A DNA stretch of 18,769 bases, taken from CAZWUK01 sp964636685. GTDB lineage: Bacteria; Bacillota; Clostridia; Christensenellales; CAG-138. Location: positions 1 through 18,769 of the forward strand of contig CAZWUK010000045.1 in NCBI GenBank assembly GCA_964636685.1, read 5' to 3'. The translations under genes and the position numbers were made by a program. This document shows, one piece after another, positions 1 through 6,502 of the stretch. The first letter of the stretch is position 1; each line of letters starts with the position of its first letter. The notes beneath the pieces are model-generated. The model had not been told where the DNA came from. It saw only the letters and a program-made list of their open reading frames with translations, and did no database searches.

Positions 1-10
1 TTTCGCCTCC

Positions 11-661
11 TTAAATGCTCACGGGTTCTCCGCGGACAATGTGTTTCAACATCTGACAAACAGCCTCCATCTCATCATCAAACCCACCAAATTCATGGAG
101 AGAACCGGGAGAAAACGATATTTCCAGTTCAAGCTCGGGCCAATACGGTTCCGTCGTTGTCAGCTTCAGAATGAAATAATCGGTACCGGTTGAGTTATCG
201 TTATTGACCAGTCTTGCGACACTCGCCAGCGCGGTAAGGCCGCTGTCCAACGAGGTGTCACCCGGAATATCCGCGCTGTCTACCTCCTTTTTTAAACGAT
301 ATAATTCATACCCGGTAATCTGGTCAAAGGAAAATATCACCGGGTTATCCTCGTCGTTCATCGAGCTATGCACCAGGTAAATTGCCCGTGCAGTCAGATC
401 CACGCCTACCCTCATATCCGGAATGGCGTTGTATTCCATATCCCAGTCAAGCGTGGTATACCTTTCGGCATTTTTTTGCCGGTACTCCAAGTGTTCCCGA
501 ATCAGCTCCGGCGTCGCGTTCTTTAGAAATTCCTCCTTCATGGAAATACGTGAGGAGCACTTCTTGCAAAGAATCTGCTTGTTTGCAATTTTTGTGAGAA
601 ACAGGCCCTTGACGTCCCCGCCACACACAGGGCAAGGATCTTTTTTAGAAAATAGTCCCAT
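11..661 (-). CDS. Zinc-ribbon protein, DUF4428-like N-terminus
   Basis: A 216-residue soluble protein of unknown function. Residues 10-35 hold two CxxC knuckles (C10/C13 in CPVCGG and C32/C35 in CKKC), which is a zinc ribbon of the type found at the start of DUF4428 proteins. The remaining 180 residues have no recognised motif and look like a mixed alpha/beta domain. The frame is open further upstream to 724, but that would overlap the glycine-tail codons of the preceding gene. The ATG at 661 is preceded by GGAGG at good spacing and directly starts the MGLFSKK zinc-ribbon sequence, so it was chosen. It is the last gene seen in the LemA / DUF2207 run, 43 bp after the DUF2207 stop, and is probably co-transcribed with them. 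The zinc-ribbon call is firm; the DUF4428 label is from memory of the motif spacing. Confidence 0.8.
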   Translation of the reverse strand: MGLFSKKDPCPVCGGDVKGLFLTKIANKQILCKKCSSRISMKEEFLKNATPELIREHLEYRQKNAERYTTLDWDMEYNAIPDMRVGVDLTARAIYLVHSSMNDEDNPVIFSFDQITGYELYRLKKEVDSADIPGDTSLDSGLTALASVARLVNNDNSTGTDYFILKLTTTEPYWPELELEISFSPGSLHEFGGFDDEMEAVCQMLKHIVRGEPVSI

Positions 662-704
662 ATTTTTTCCTCCAAACGTTATTGATTCATGATCTAAAAT
701 CTTC

Positions 705-2357
705 TTATCTGGTTCCGCCGCCACCGCCGCCGGAAAAACCGCCGCCGCCGGAAAAGGAGGAGCTTCCGCCGCTGCCGCCGGACTGCGCTAGCTGCTGCCG
801 GTGCCGTTGGCTTGCGACGGCACTTGTCAGCAGGTAATCATAGCGATAGGAATCATTCACATAGCGCTCGTATTCCTCAATTTGTGACAGCTGCCGGGGA
901 TACAGCGATTTTAGCTGCTTTGTTACCTGTTTTGCTATGCCGAACAACATGGCGTACACCATATAGTCCTGCCAGAGAAAGGTTTCGCTCACACTGCGCT
1001 CAGCAAGCATCGAAAAATCCAGCAGGTATCGCTTCAACCCCAGAAGTTCTTTTAGCTGGCGCAGTCCCTCTGGCGTCAGATCCTTCATCTTTTCACACAC
1101 CGTACCCTTGAGACACTTTTGCCGTACCAGTGTCTGAATACCATCGTCTTCACATTTATCGATGATGTTTTCGAGACGTTTCGCCCGATAGCTATTTTGG
1201 CAATATTGCTCCAGCTCCTTGGCCTGTAAAATGCCATCCTCGCCGGCAGCCTCCTGCAAAAAGGTGTAGAGCATCTCATCAAATCGGTCGCCTTGGCGGG
1301 GTTCTTCTACCAGCCGCAAAGAAACGTTGTCTTCCGCAGTCCACTCCGATTCCAGACTCCCCAATGCGATCAGCCGCAGGATGCGTGCACCCAGAAAGGC
1401 TCCTTTGGGACAGAATTGCAGATTATGTCCCAGCACATCGGTTACGTTCAGGTTTCCTCCGTTGGGCGTGTCTCTGAAATATTCCACTTGCTTTGCAAGC
1501 TTTTCCCGTTTCAATTTCCTTATCACACGCGCAGTGATCCGACAAATCCAGACAAGTATAAAAATTACAATTGATAATGCCACGATAATAACGAACCCCA
1601 AGGAGCTGCTGTTGTCCTCCTCGTAGTCGCTTCCGTCAAAAGCGCGTTCCTTTACGGTTTCAAAGCTGTCGTCCGCTGTGCGAACCGGCGTAAGCGTCCC
1701 TTTTTGCAGCCCCACAAGGATGGTCATGTTGGCAGCGCCCTCCAGTGCGGACTCCGTCCATGCACGGACTACGCCATCCTGAAACTGAATCTGCCCTTTG
1801 AAACCGAACGACCAGATGTCACAGGTATCATCCGTCAGAGGTCTGCCGTCTTGATTTCGAATGGTCACAACCGCATCCGTAGGGAAAAAGCCTAAATTCG
1901 CATTGACAAATCGATAGTTAAAGCCATCCATGTCCGAATAGGCTCCCACCAGATCGTGCAGTACATATTCGATAGTATAGCGGTGCTCGCCATATTCTGT
2001 GATGCCCCAGCAGAGCTCCGTGCCGCCATCAATAGGCAGCGTGCCGCATGTACCGGCCTTTTCCTCAAAGGACGCGTTCACGTTCCAGCTTCCATCCGGC
2101 AAAACCGTATAACGGCCGTTTTCATCAGATACCTTAAAATCGGTAATCGAAAGATACCCGCTGTCCAAATAATCCAGGTAAAACTCCGTTCCCTCGTCTG
2201 TAACCGTCGTAAACTCCTGCGTGATATAGGCAGAACCGTCCTGGAGAAGCGCTACGTCAATCGTCAGCTCGGGAACCTGATTGGATGCGAGGGCGGGCAG
2301 CGCACACAGACTCAGCGCCAGAAAAAGCGTCGCCAGCCCTGCGAGTATTCGTTTCAT
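705..2357 (-). CDS. DUF2207 domain membrane protein with Gly-rich C-terminus
   Basis: A 550-residue predicted membrane protein of the DUF2207 (YciQ-like) family. Residues 1-24 form a signal peptide ending near PALAS. Residues 25-250 form the extracytoplasmic domain, with several short beta-type repeats. A strong membrane segment follows at about 252-275, then basic residues and a large cytoplasmic part. The segment FLWQDYMVYAMLFGIAK near residue 460 matches the conserved C-terminal part of the family. The tail is almost pure Gly/Ser with FSGGGG repeats, which is typical of this family and of TPM-domain partners of LemA. The start codon lies 7 bp after the LemA stop, so translation is probably coupled. 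The biochemical role of the family is not established; a role in the envelope is inferred from topology and from the LemA linkage. Confidence 0.88.
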   Translation of the reverse strand: MKRILAGLATLFLALSLCALPALASNQVPELTIDVALLQDGSAYITQEFTTVTDEGTEFYLDYLDSGYLSITDFKVSDENGRYTVLPDGSWNVNASFEEKAGTCGTLPIDGGTELCWGITEYGEHRYTIEYVLHDLVGAYSDMDGFNYRFVNANLGFFPTDAVVTIRNQDGRPLTDDTCDIWSFGFKGQIQFQDGVVRAWTESALEGAANMTILVGLQKGTLTPVRTADDSFETVKERAFDGSDYEEDNSSSLGFVIIVALSIVIFILVWICRITARVIRKLKREKLAKQVEYFRDTPNGGNLNVTDVLGHNLQFCPKGAFLGARILRLIALGSLESEWTAEDNVSLRLVEEPRQGDRFDEMLYTFLQEAAGEDGILQAKELEQYCQNSYRAKRLENIIDKCEDDGIQTLVRQKCLKGTVCEKMKDLTPEGLRQLKELLGLKRYLLDFSMLAERSVSETFLWQDYMVYAMLFGIAKQVTKQLKSLYPRQLSQIEEYERYVNDSYRYDYLLTSAVASQRHRQQLAQSGGSGGSSSFSGGGGFSGGGGGGTR

Positions 2358-2364
2358 GACCGCC

Positions 2365-2916
2365 TCATTTCATGCTCGGCATGTCCGATTTGCTCTCCAC
2401 AGCCTCCAGATATCCGCGTTGATGGAAGCCCAGTATGCCGGCAATCAGGCTCGTAGGGATCATTCGAATCGCACGGTTGAGTTTTGTCACACTGTCGTTA
2501 TAAATCAGTCGACTGGTTCGAACCATTTTTTCGTAGCTGTCCACTGCATCCATACATTTATTATAGTTCTCATTCGCCTTGAGGCCCGGGTACTGCTCGG
2601 CAACCATAGAGATGCGGTCGAGGGCTTCGGAAATGACCCCCTCTTGCTTACGTACTTCGTCGGGTGTTGATTTGGCCGTAATAACACTGCGGCGCGACTT
2701 AATGGTTTCAATCAGGGTTTGCGACTCATGGGAAGCATAGCCCTTGGTCAGATCCAGCAACGCGGTCAGCGCGTCAAAACGGGAGGAGAGCTGTACGCCG
2801 ATCTGGCTCATGGCGTTGTTGACGTTCTCATCCATCACTACCAGCTTGCGCTGCGTGGATAACACCCATATGGCCAGAATTGCCAGAAGCAGTACGATAA
2901 TAATCAAGATTTCCAC
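2365..2916 (-). CDS. LemA family protein
   Basis: A 183-residue LemA-family protein. Residues 3-20 are a hydrophobic N-terminal anchor and the rest is predicted to be a long helical bundle. Family signatures are visible: NVNNAMSQIGVQLSSRFDAL (31-50), KGYASHE (58-64), and YPGLKANENYNKCMDA in the second half. The start codon is GTG, and AAGGAG lies 7 bases upstream, which fixes the start. LemA proteins are membrane-anchored with an outside-facing bundle, and their biochemical function is unclear. The gene heads a three-gene run with the DUF2207 protein and the zinc-ribbon protein. A strong intrinsic-terminator-like hairpin sits only 28 bp upstream of the start codon, which leaves little room for a separate promoter. 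Confidence 0.93.
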   Translation of the reverse strand: MEILIIIVLLLAILAIWVLSTQRKLVVMDENVNNAMSQIGVQLSSRFDALTALLDLTKGYASHESQTLIETIKSRRSVITAKSTPDEVRKQEGVISEALDRISMVAEQYPGLKANENYNKCMDAVDSYEKMVRTSRLIYNDSVTKLNRAIRMIPTSLIAGILGFHQRGYLEAVESKSDMPSMK

Positions 2917-2935
2917 GGTAAGACTCCTTCCTAAT

Positions 2936-2971
2936 AAAAAGGTAGCGGATGCGGAAATATCCGCATCCGCT
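2936..2971 (-). terminator. Intrinsic terminator between lipoprotein and LemA genes
   Basis: A perfect 12-bp inverted repeat (2944-2955 with 2960-2971; arm AGCGGATGCGGA) closes a 4-base loop. Reading leftward it is followed by ACC and then TTTTT (2936-2940). It lies 38 bp after the lipoprotein stop and would end that transcript. The LemA ribosome binding site begins only a few bases beyond the T-tract, so the element may work as a partial terminator that lowers LemA operon expression relative to the lipoprotein. Confidence 0.85.
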
Positions 2972-3009
2972 GTTGAGATCGTCTTTACGCTCTGGTTCTT
3001 CTAGATATT

Positions 3010-3747
3010 TTATTGCTGGACAAGGTAGATTCCGTTCGCTCCCGCTTCGTCAGCAATCGCAATCATGGCCACCTGATCCGTCCCTGTAAAGATGCAGCCA
3101 TAGCGCAGTTCGCTCCCGTTGTTATCAAAGGCTACGCCAACACCGCCATCGTCTCTGTATTCATATGTTCCGTCCAACGTACCGCCGCCCTGCACCATAT
3201 GCGCGGCTCCGTCTGCATCAAAGGTAAATTGCAGTACGCCGCCATAGGCTTGGAGCGATGCGTCCATGTCTTCCTGTGTCATTTCGACGCCGTTGATATA
3301 TCCGCCGGCGAACGTCCATGTCGTACCGCTCAGATCCGGTGTTTCCGCCTGAGGCATATCCCATAGGCTGAAAGTGTCACCGGCATCGCTGGAACCGGAT
3401 CCGCCGCCTTCACCGATCTCCGCTTCAACCTGTGCTTTCAATGCCGCAATCTGATCGGGATAGGCAGCGAGTTCTTCAACGATTTCGTCTGCCCTTTCCT
3501 GCGTAAGATCGCTGCTTTCGATCTCTGCTTTATATTCCGGAATTACGCTGCCGGTTTCTGTAAGAGCGCTCACTGTTTCTTGAGAAATAGCATCCGCGTT
3601 TTCGTTAGCGAGATTTGCTACCTCATTGTATGCGGTACTGACGCTGGTATACGCGGCTGATACCTCCGTCTTGTCTACGCCGCCGCCACAGGCGACCAGG
3701 GAAAGAGACATCACAAGAGCCAATGTTAGAGCAAGAAGTTTCTTCAT
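3010..3747 (-). CDS. Secreted lipoprotein, unknown function
   Basis: A 245-residue predicted lipoprotein. MKKLLALTLALVMSLSLVAC is a type II signal peptide with lipobox LVAC, so mature Cys20 would be lipidated and anchored outside the membrane. Residues 25-105 are Glu/Ala-rich and helical, and may be coiled-coil. A flexible Gly/Ser linker follows (about 110-125), and then a C-terminal beta-rich domain beginning LSGTTWTF and ending YLVQQ, which resembles small lipocalin-like modules of clostridial lipoproteins. The first ATG of the frame (3753) is only 2 bases from AGGAG, while the ATG at 3747 is 8 bases away, so the shorter form was chosen. The gene appears monocistronic with a strong terminator after it. 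The ligand or partner is unknown. Its position next to a two-component operon and a LemA module suggests an envelope role, by inference only. Confidence 0.8.
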   Translation of the reverse strand: MKKLLALTLALVMSLSLVACGGGVDKTEVSAAYTSVSTAYNEVANLANENADAISQETVSALTETGSVIPEYKAEIESSDLTQERADEIVEELAAYPDQIAALKAQVEAEIGEGGGSGSSDAGDTFSLWDMPQAETPDLSGTTWTFAGGYINGVEMTQEDMDASLQAYGGVLQFTFDADGAAHMVQGGGTLDGTYEYRDDGGVGVAFDNNGSELRYGCIFTGTDQVAMIAIADEAGANGIYLVQQ

Positions 3748-3776
3748 GTTCATTTCTCCTTTTTATTAGTCGTTTG

Positions 3777-3809
3777 CACACATTTCATTTATTGTGTGAA
3801 CACAGAATA
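3777..3809 (-). promoter_or_regulatory. Possible lipoprotein promoter with nearby inverted repeats
   Basis: Reading leftward, TATTCT (3809-3804) could be a -10 box, but the matching -35 region is poor. Just downstream lie TGTGT-GA-ACACA (3793-3804), a 5-bp dyad, and a second pairing between TGTGTG (3793-3798) and CACACA (3777-3782). These may be an operator or leader hairpin. The evidence is weak; it is the only promoter-like signal between the kinase stop and the lipoprotein start. Confidence 0.2.
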
Positions 3810-3854
3810 GCACGATCTTCGGAGAAAAAGCGCAGCGGCGCATGAATCGACTGA

Positions 3855-3877
3855 AAAGCGTATCGAATCGACGCTTT
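3855..3877 (-). terminator. Possible weak terminator after kinase operon
   Basis: AAAGCGT (3855-3861) pairs perfectly with ACGCTTT (3871-3877) around a 9-base loop, directly after the TAG stop of the kinase gene. Reading leftward the distal arm ends in CTTTT, and no further T-run follows. It would be a weak terminator or 3'-end stabiliser. A direct repeat GAATCGAC (3844-3851 and 3865-3872) overlaps it. Confidence 0.35.
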
Positions 3878-3878
3878 A

Positions 3879-5150
3879 CTACAACGAAAGCCGCAGAATG
3901 AATTGGCCATTTGAAGCTGAAAAATCATAGATGCCGCCATATTGTTTTACGACAGCACAAATGCTTTGGACGCCAATTCCATGTCCCGGCTCCCTCGTAA
4001 TGGGGATTCCCTTCTCAAATGGGATTGCTTCTTCGCACGGATTGATGATTTGCAAAAAAAGTTTGTTCGCCTTTTCATGCGCCGTTACCGCAATGCAGTA
4101 TTTTGTGTTCCGCTTCGGTAATGCTTGACAGGCGTGCAGCGCGTTTTCCAGCGCATTAGATAGCAGTACGCACAGATCGCTGTCTGCGATTGTCAGATGA
4201 TTAGACAGCGCAACATGCGCCTCGAGTGCCATGCCTTCCGCGGCAGCGCGTCCGGCAAAGGAGGAAAGAATCAGATTTACCGCCTCGTTTTCGCAGTATA
4301 TCCGCACGCTGTGCGCTTCAATCTCTGCGCAGATCCCATGAATATAGGCTTGGGCTTCCTCAAGCTGTTGGTTTTCAATGCAGGTGGAGATATATTGGAG
4401 ATGATGCCGCAGATCGTGGCGGTAGAAGCTGGCTTTTTGCTGCGCGTTCCTGAGAAGCGCAACTTCTCTTGTCGCCTGCGCCACTTGCAGATTTAGGCTG
4501 TTCTGTGTCTGCGCCATTTGGATACGCACTCGTTCATCCGCTGTGCTGCGCAGCAAAAACGCCAGATAGGACACGCAGCAGACAAATGGCATAAATTCCA
4601 CCGCTGCCGGAACACCTTCGTAGAGCAGATCAGTATAGATACGTGTCAGATAGTCAAATGCGTAGCCAAGTGCGGGAATCAGCCCAAATTGACATTGAAC
4701 GCCCCTTGGATAATCTCCGAGCGCACAAACTGCCGGGGCTACAAAATGCAATAGGAACAGCAGAAGCGGCAATGTCACCGCCAGCTCCACCACCGCCTGC
4801 ATAGTTGAGCCTCCACCCAGCATCGCGACAATCAGCAGCGCGACCCAGCGTCTCAACTGACAGCAGAGATAGGCCGTCAAGATGCAGATCAACGGCCACA
4901 GCCGCTTTCTGGTTAGAACGCATAGCGCGATCCAAAGCGGTAAATGGGTAATGAGTGGATACAACTCCCGCAAAAGCAAGGGATTGCACATAAGATATAC
5001 GGCGCCCTGAACTGCAAGAATCAGCATCGTGACAGCCGCAAGAAGCCAGCGGTTCCTGCGGGAATTGAGAACGCCGCAAAAGGCGGCTGACAGCGCGCAC
5101 CCGAAGATCCCCACCGCAGCATCGTTTAGCAGTGGAAGCAGCACGTTCAT
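3879..5150 (-). CDS. GHKL-domain sensor histidine kinase (AgrC/LytS-like)
   Basis: A 423-residue membrane sensor kinase. The first 200 residues are mostly hydrophobic, with about six membrane segments and little extracytoplasmic sequence, as in peptide or cell-envelope sensors of this class. A short coiled linker (about 203-240) leads to the dimerisation helix with RHDLRHHL, where His245 is the likely phosphorylated residue. The ATPase domain shows the N-box LSNALENALHA (331-341) and a G-box GHGIGVQSI (389-397). It belongs to the HPK10-like GHKL group, which usually pairs with LytTR regulators. The start ATG overlaps the TGA of the upstream response regulator by 4 bp (ATGA), so the two form a coupled pair. 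The signal sensed is not evident; no adjacent AgrB or AgrD gene is present. Confidence 0.92.
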   Translation of the reverse strand: MNVLLPLLNDAAVGIFGCALSAAFCGVLNSRRNRWLLAAVTMLILAVQGAVYLMCNPLLLRELYPLITHLPLWIALCVLTRKRLWPLICILTAYLCCQLRRWVALLIVAMLGGGSTMQAVVELAVTLPLLLFLLHFVAPAVCALGDYPRGVQCQFGLIPALGYAFDYLTRIYTDLLYEGVPAAVEFMPFVCCVSYLAFLLRSTADERVRIQMAQTQNSLNLQVAQATREVALLRNAQQKASFYRHDLRHHLQYISTCIENQQLEEAQAYIHGICAEIEAHSVRIYCENEAVNLILSSFAGRAAAEGMALEAHVALSNHLTIADSDLCVLLSNALENALHACQALPKRNTKYCIAVTAHEKANKLFLQIINPCEEAIPFEKGIPITREPGHGIGVQSICAVVKQYGGIYDFSASNGQFILRLSL

Positions 5151-5881
5151 ATTACCACCTGCCCGTCTGCAAAAGCATGCTCCAAAAATCTTTTTTTAAG
5201 CTCGGCATATTTCCCATGCGGAACTGGAATCTCTGTAAGGCAGGCCATTGTGACCGTACGATAGGAAATGCTCTGCACGCAATCTAAATTCACAAGGTAG
5301 GAGCGATGAATACGAAAGAAGTTATCATGCTGCGCCAGCTGTCCGCTCAAATCGTCTAGACTGCCGTTGCTCTCCAGCACCCTTCCGCTTGTCAAATGCA
5401 GAAACAGGACTCGTCCAATAACCTCGCAATACTCCAACTGTGCGAGGCCGACACGGGTAATCCCCTCACTGCATTTTAAGATCAGGCTGTCCGTCCGCGT
5501 TTTTTTGCACTGTTCCATGATAGAATCCATCAATCGGAAAAAGCTGTCCTCCCATATGGGCTTAAGCTGATAGAAATAGGCCCCCACCGCATAGGATTGT
5601 ACCGCGAATTCCGTGGAGGAGGTAAGAAGAATAATTTTCACGTTGACGTCGTATTCCCGAATCTCCTTTGCCACCGCGATCCCGTTTTCGCCCGGCATGA
5701 TGACATCCAGGAATAAGCCGTCATAGCGTACGCCTTTCTCAATTTCTGCCATCAACTCCAGTGGGCTTTGAAAGGCTGTGTATTCGATTTCTTGATTGCG
5801 TTTTACGCGATACTGATCCAGCAGGGAACGGATCTGGTTCAAAACCGCTATATCGTCATCGCAAAAAGCTAATTTCATCAT
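5147..5881 (-). CDS. LytTR-family response regulator (leftward pair)
   Basis: A 244-residue response regulator. Residues 1-120 are a receiver domain with acidic pocket DDD (8-10), phospho-acceptor Asp59 in LFLDVIMPG, switch Thr/Ser at 87-88, and Lys107-Pro108. Residues about 132-235 form a LytTR DNA-binding domain with the typical FFRIHRSYLVNLDCV stretch at 188-202. Such proteins bind tandem 9-bp repeats about two helical turns apart. ATG at 5881 is preceded by AAAGGAAA; a second ATG directly follows, so the start is uncertain by one codon. It is followed by its kinase (4-bp overlap) and preceded, 15 bp upstream, by a degenerate receiver protein. The operon promoter at 6275-6303 has a LytTR-like tandem site upstream, so autoregulation is likely but unproven. 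Confidence 0.93.
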   Translation of the reverse strand: MMKLAFCDDDIAVLNQIRSLLDQYRVKRNQEIEYTAFQSPLELMAEIEKGVRYDGLFLDVIMPGENGIAVAKEIREYDVNVKIILLTSSTEFAVQSYAVGAYFYQLKPIWEDSFFRLMDSIMEQCKKTRTDSLILKCSEGITRVGLAQLEYCEVIGRVLFLHLTSGRVLESNGSLDDLSGQLAQHDNFFRIHRSYLVNLDCVQSISYRTVTMACLTEIPVPHGKYAELKKRFLEHAFADGQVVI

Positions 5882-5896
5882 ATGTTTCAGTTTCCT

Positions 5897-6247
5897 TTAT
5901 TCCCAGTGGCGTTCGTCTCGTCGCGTCATTGCCGCGCGGAGTTTGTCCTCGGTCACTGGCAGCAGGGCAAAGTAGTCGGCGCGCAGCCGATAGGACAACA
6001 GTGAAAAATCCAGATCGGAGAACCAGAAAAATTTACCGTTCGGGTTTTGTTCCCGGATCTCCGCCGCCGTCTCTGTTGCGCAAGGCCCGAGTTCGAGAAG
6101 CAGCGCCGTCAAATCCGGTCTTCCCCGGATATGGTCGAGAAACGCACAGCGCTCGGAAAAAGCTTTGAAGCGTACATTCATTGTCCGGAGCATTGCCTCT
6201 GCTTCCTGTCGTCGCGCCCCATCCTCACAAAGCAGGATTACAGTCAT
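5897..6247 (-). CDS. Stand-alone degenerate receiver-domain protein
   Basis: A 116-residue protein with the order and spacing of a receiver domain but no output domain. It lines up with the neighbouring regulator: acidic E8-D9 at the end of strand 1; LLLELGP, with Glu52 where the phospho-acceptor Asp is expected; Ser77 at the switch position; and ALLPVTED, with Leu96 in place of the invariant Lys before Pro97. Loss of Asp and Lys means it is unlikely to be phosphorylated in the usual way; a Glu at the acceptor site can mimic the active form in some proteins. AGGA precedes the ATG, and it is the first gene of the leftward operon, 15 bp before the LytTR regulator. It may bind one of the regulators or kinases. 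The fold assignment rests on motif alignment and was not tested by structure prediction. Confidence 0.7.
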   Translation of the reverse strand: MTVILLCEDGARRQEAEAMLRTMNVRFKAFSERCAFLDHIRGRPDLTALLLELGPCATETAAEIREQNPNGKFFWFSDLDFSLLSYRLRADYFALLPVTEDKLRAAMTRRDERHWE

Positions 6248-6274
6248 ATGTCATCCTCACTTTCAGCCTGCCGT

Positions 6275-6303
6275 ATTGTAGCTTTTATTTAAAAATGTAT
6301 CAA
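6275..6303 (-). promoter_or_regulatory. Promoter of the leftward regulatory operon
   Basis: Reading leftward: TTGATA (6303-6298), a 17-bp A/T-rich spacer, and TACAAT (6280-6275). This is a near-consensus sigma-A promoter. It would start transcription about 20 bp before the receiver-like gene at 6247. The -35 box lies 27 bp from the edge of the tandem LytTR-like repeats. Confidence 0.75.
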
Positions 6304-6330
6304 ATCCACATAACTTTTCAAGATACCTTG

Positions 6331-6364
6331 CGCGAACGGTCGTTTTCTTTCGTGAACGGTTGTT
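6331..6364 (-). promoter_or_regulatory. Tandem LytTR-type binding repeats
   Basis: On the minus strand AACAACCGTTCACG (6364-6351) and AACGACCGTTCGCG (6344-6331) are imperfect direct repeats that share 12 of 14 bases, with a start-to-start distance of exactly 20 bp, about two helical turns. Each core (ACCGTTCAC, ACCGTTCGC) matches 8 of 9 positions of the published LytTR consensus [TA][AC][CA]GTTN[AG][TG]. The position just upstream of the leftward -35 box is where activating LytTR sites such as AgrA sites usually sit. Either of the two flanking LytTR regulators could be the binder. Confidence 0.7.
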
Positions 6365-6434
6365 GTTTCAAAACAGACGACCATTTTTTATCAACAAAGC
6401 ATCTTCTGCTCCTTTTTGCCGTTTGCGCAGCTTC

Positions 6435-6463
6435 TTGAGTTTCCCGTCGGTTTTTGATATATT
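6435..6463 (+). promoter_or_regulatory. Promoter of the rightward regulator/kinase pair
   Basis: TTGAGT (6435-6440), a 17-bp spacer, and TATATT (6458-6463) form a good sigma-A promoter. Transcription would start near 6470, about 33 bp before the ATG at 6503. The -10 box lies inside a perfect dyad (6453-6477). Confidence 0.65.
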
Positions 6464-6477
6464 TAGCAAATATCAAA
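6453..6477. promoter_or_regulatory. Perfect dyad over rightward -10 box
   Basis: TTTGATAT (6453-6460) and ATATCAAA (6470-6477) form a perfect 8-bp inverted repeat around a 9-bp centre. The dyad covers the -10 element and probable start site of the rightward promoter, the expected place for a repressor operator. It is not LytTR-like, and the binding protein is unknown. Confidence 0.45.
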
Positions 6478-6502
6478 CACAGGATCGGAAGGGCGTGATA
6501 CC

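Noticed and set aside
662..724. N-terminal extension of the zinc-ribbon protein by 21 residues
   Set aside because: It overlaps the end of the DUF2207 gene and the internal ATG at 661 has a far better ribosome binding site.
6295..6438. 47-codon plus-strand frame in the divergent spacer starting MYQIHITFQD
   Set aside because: No ribosome binding site, and it crosses the LytTR-like repeats and the rightward promoter; it does not look like a signal peptide precursor of the AgrD type.
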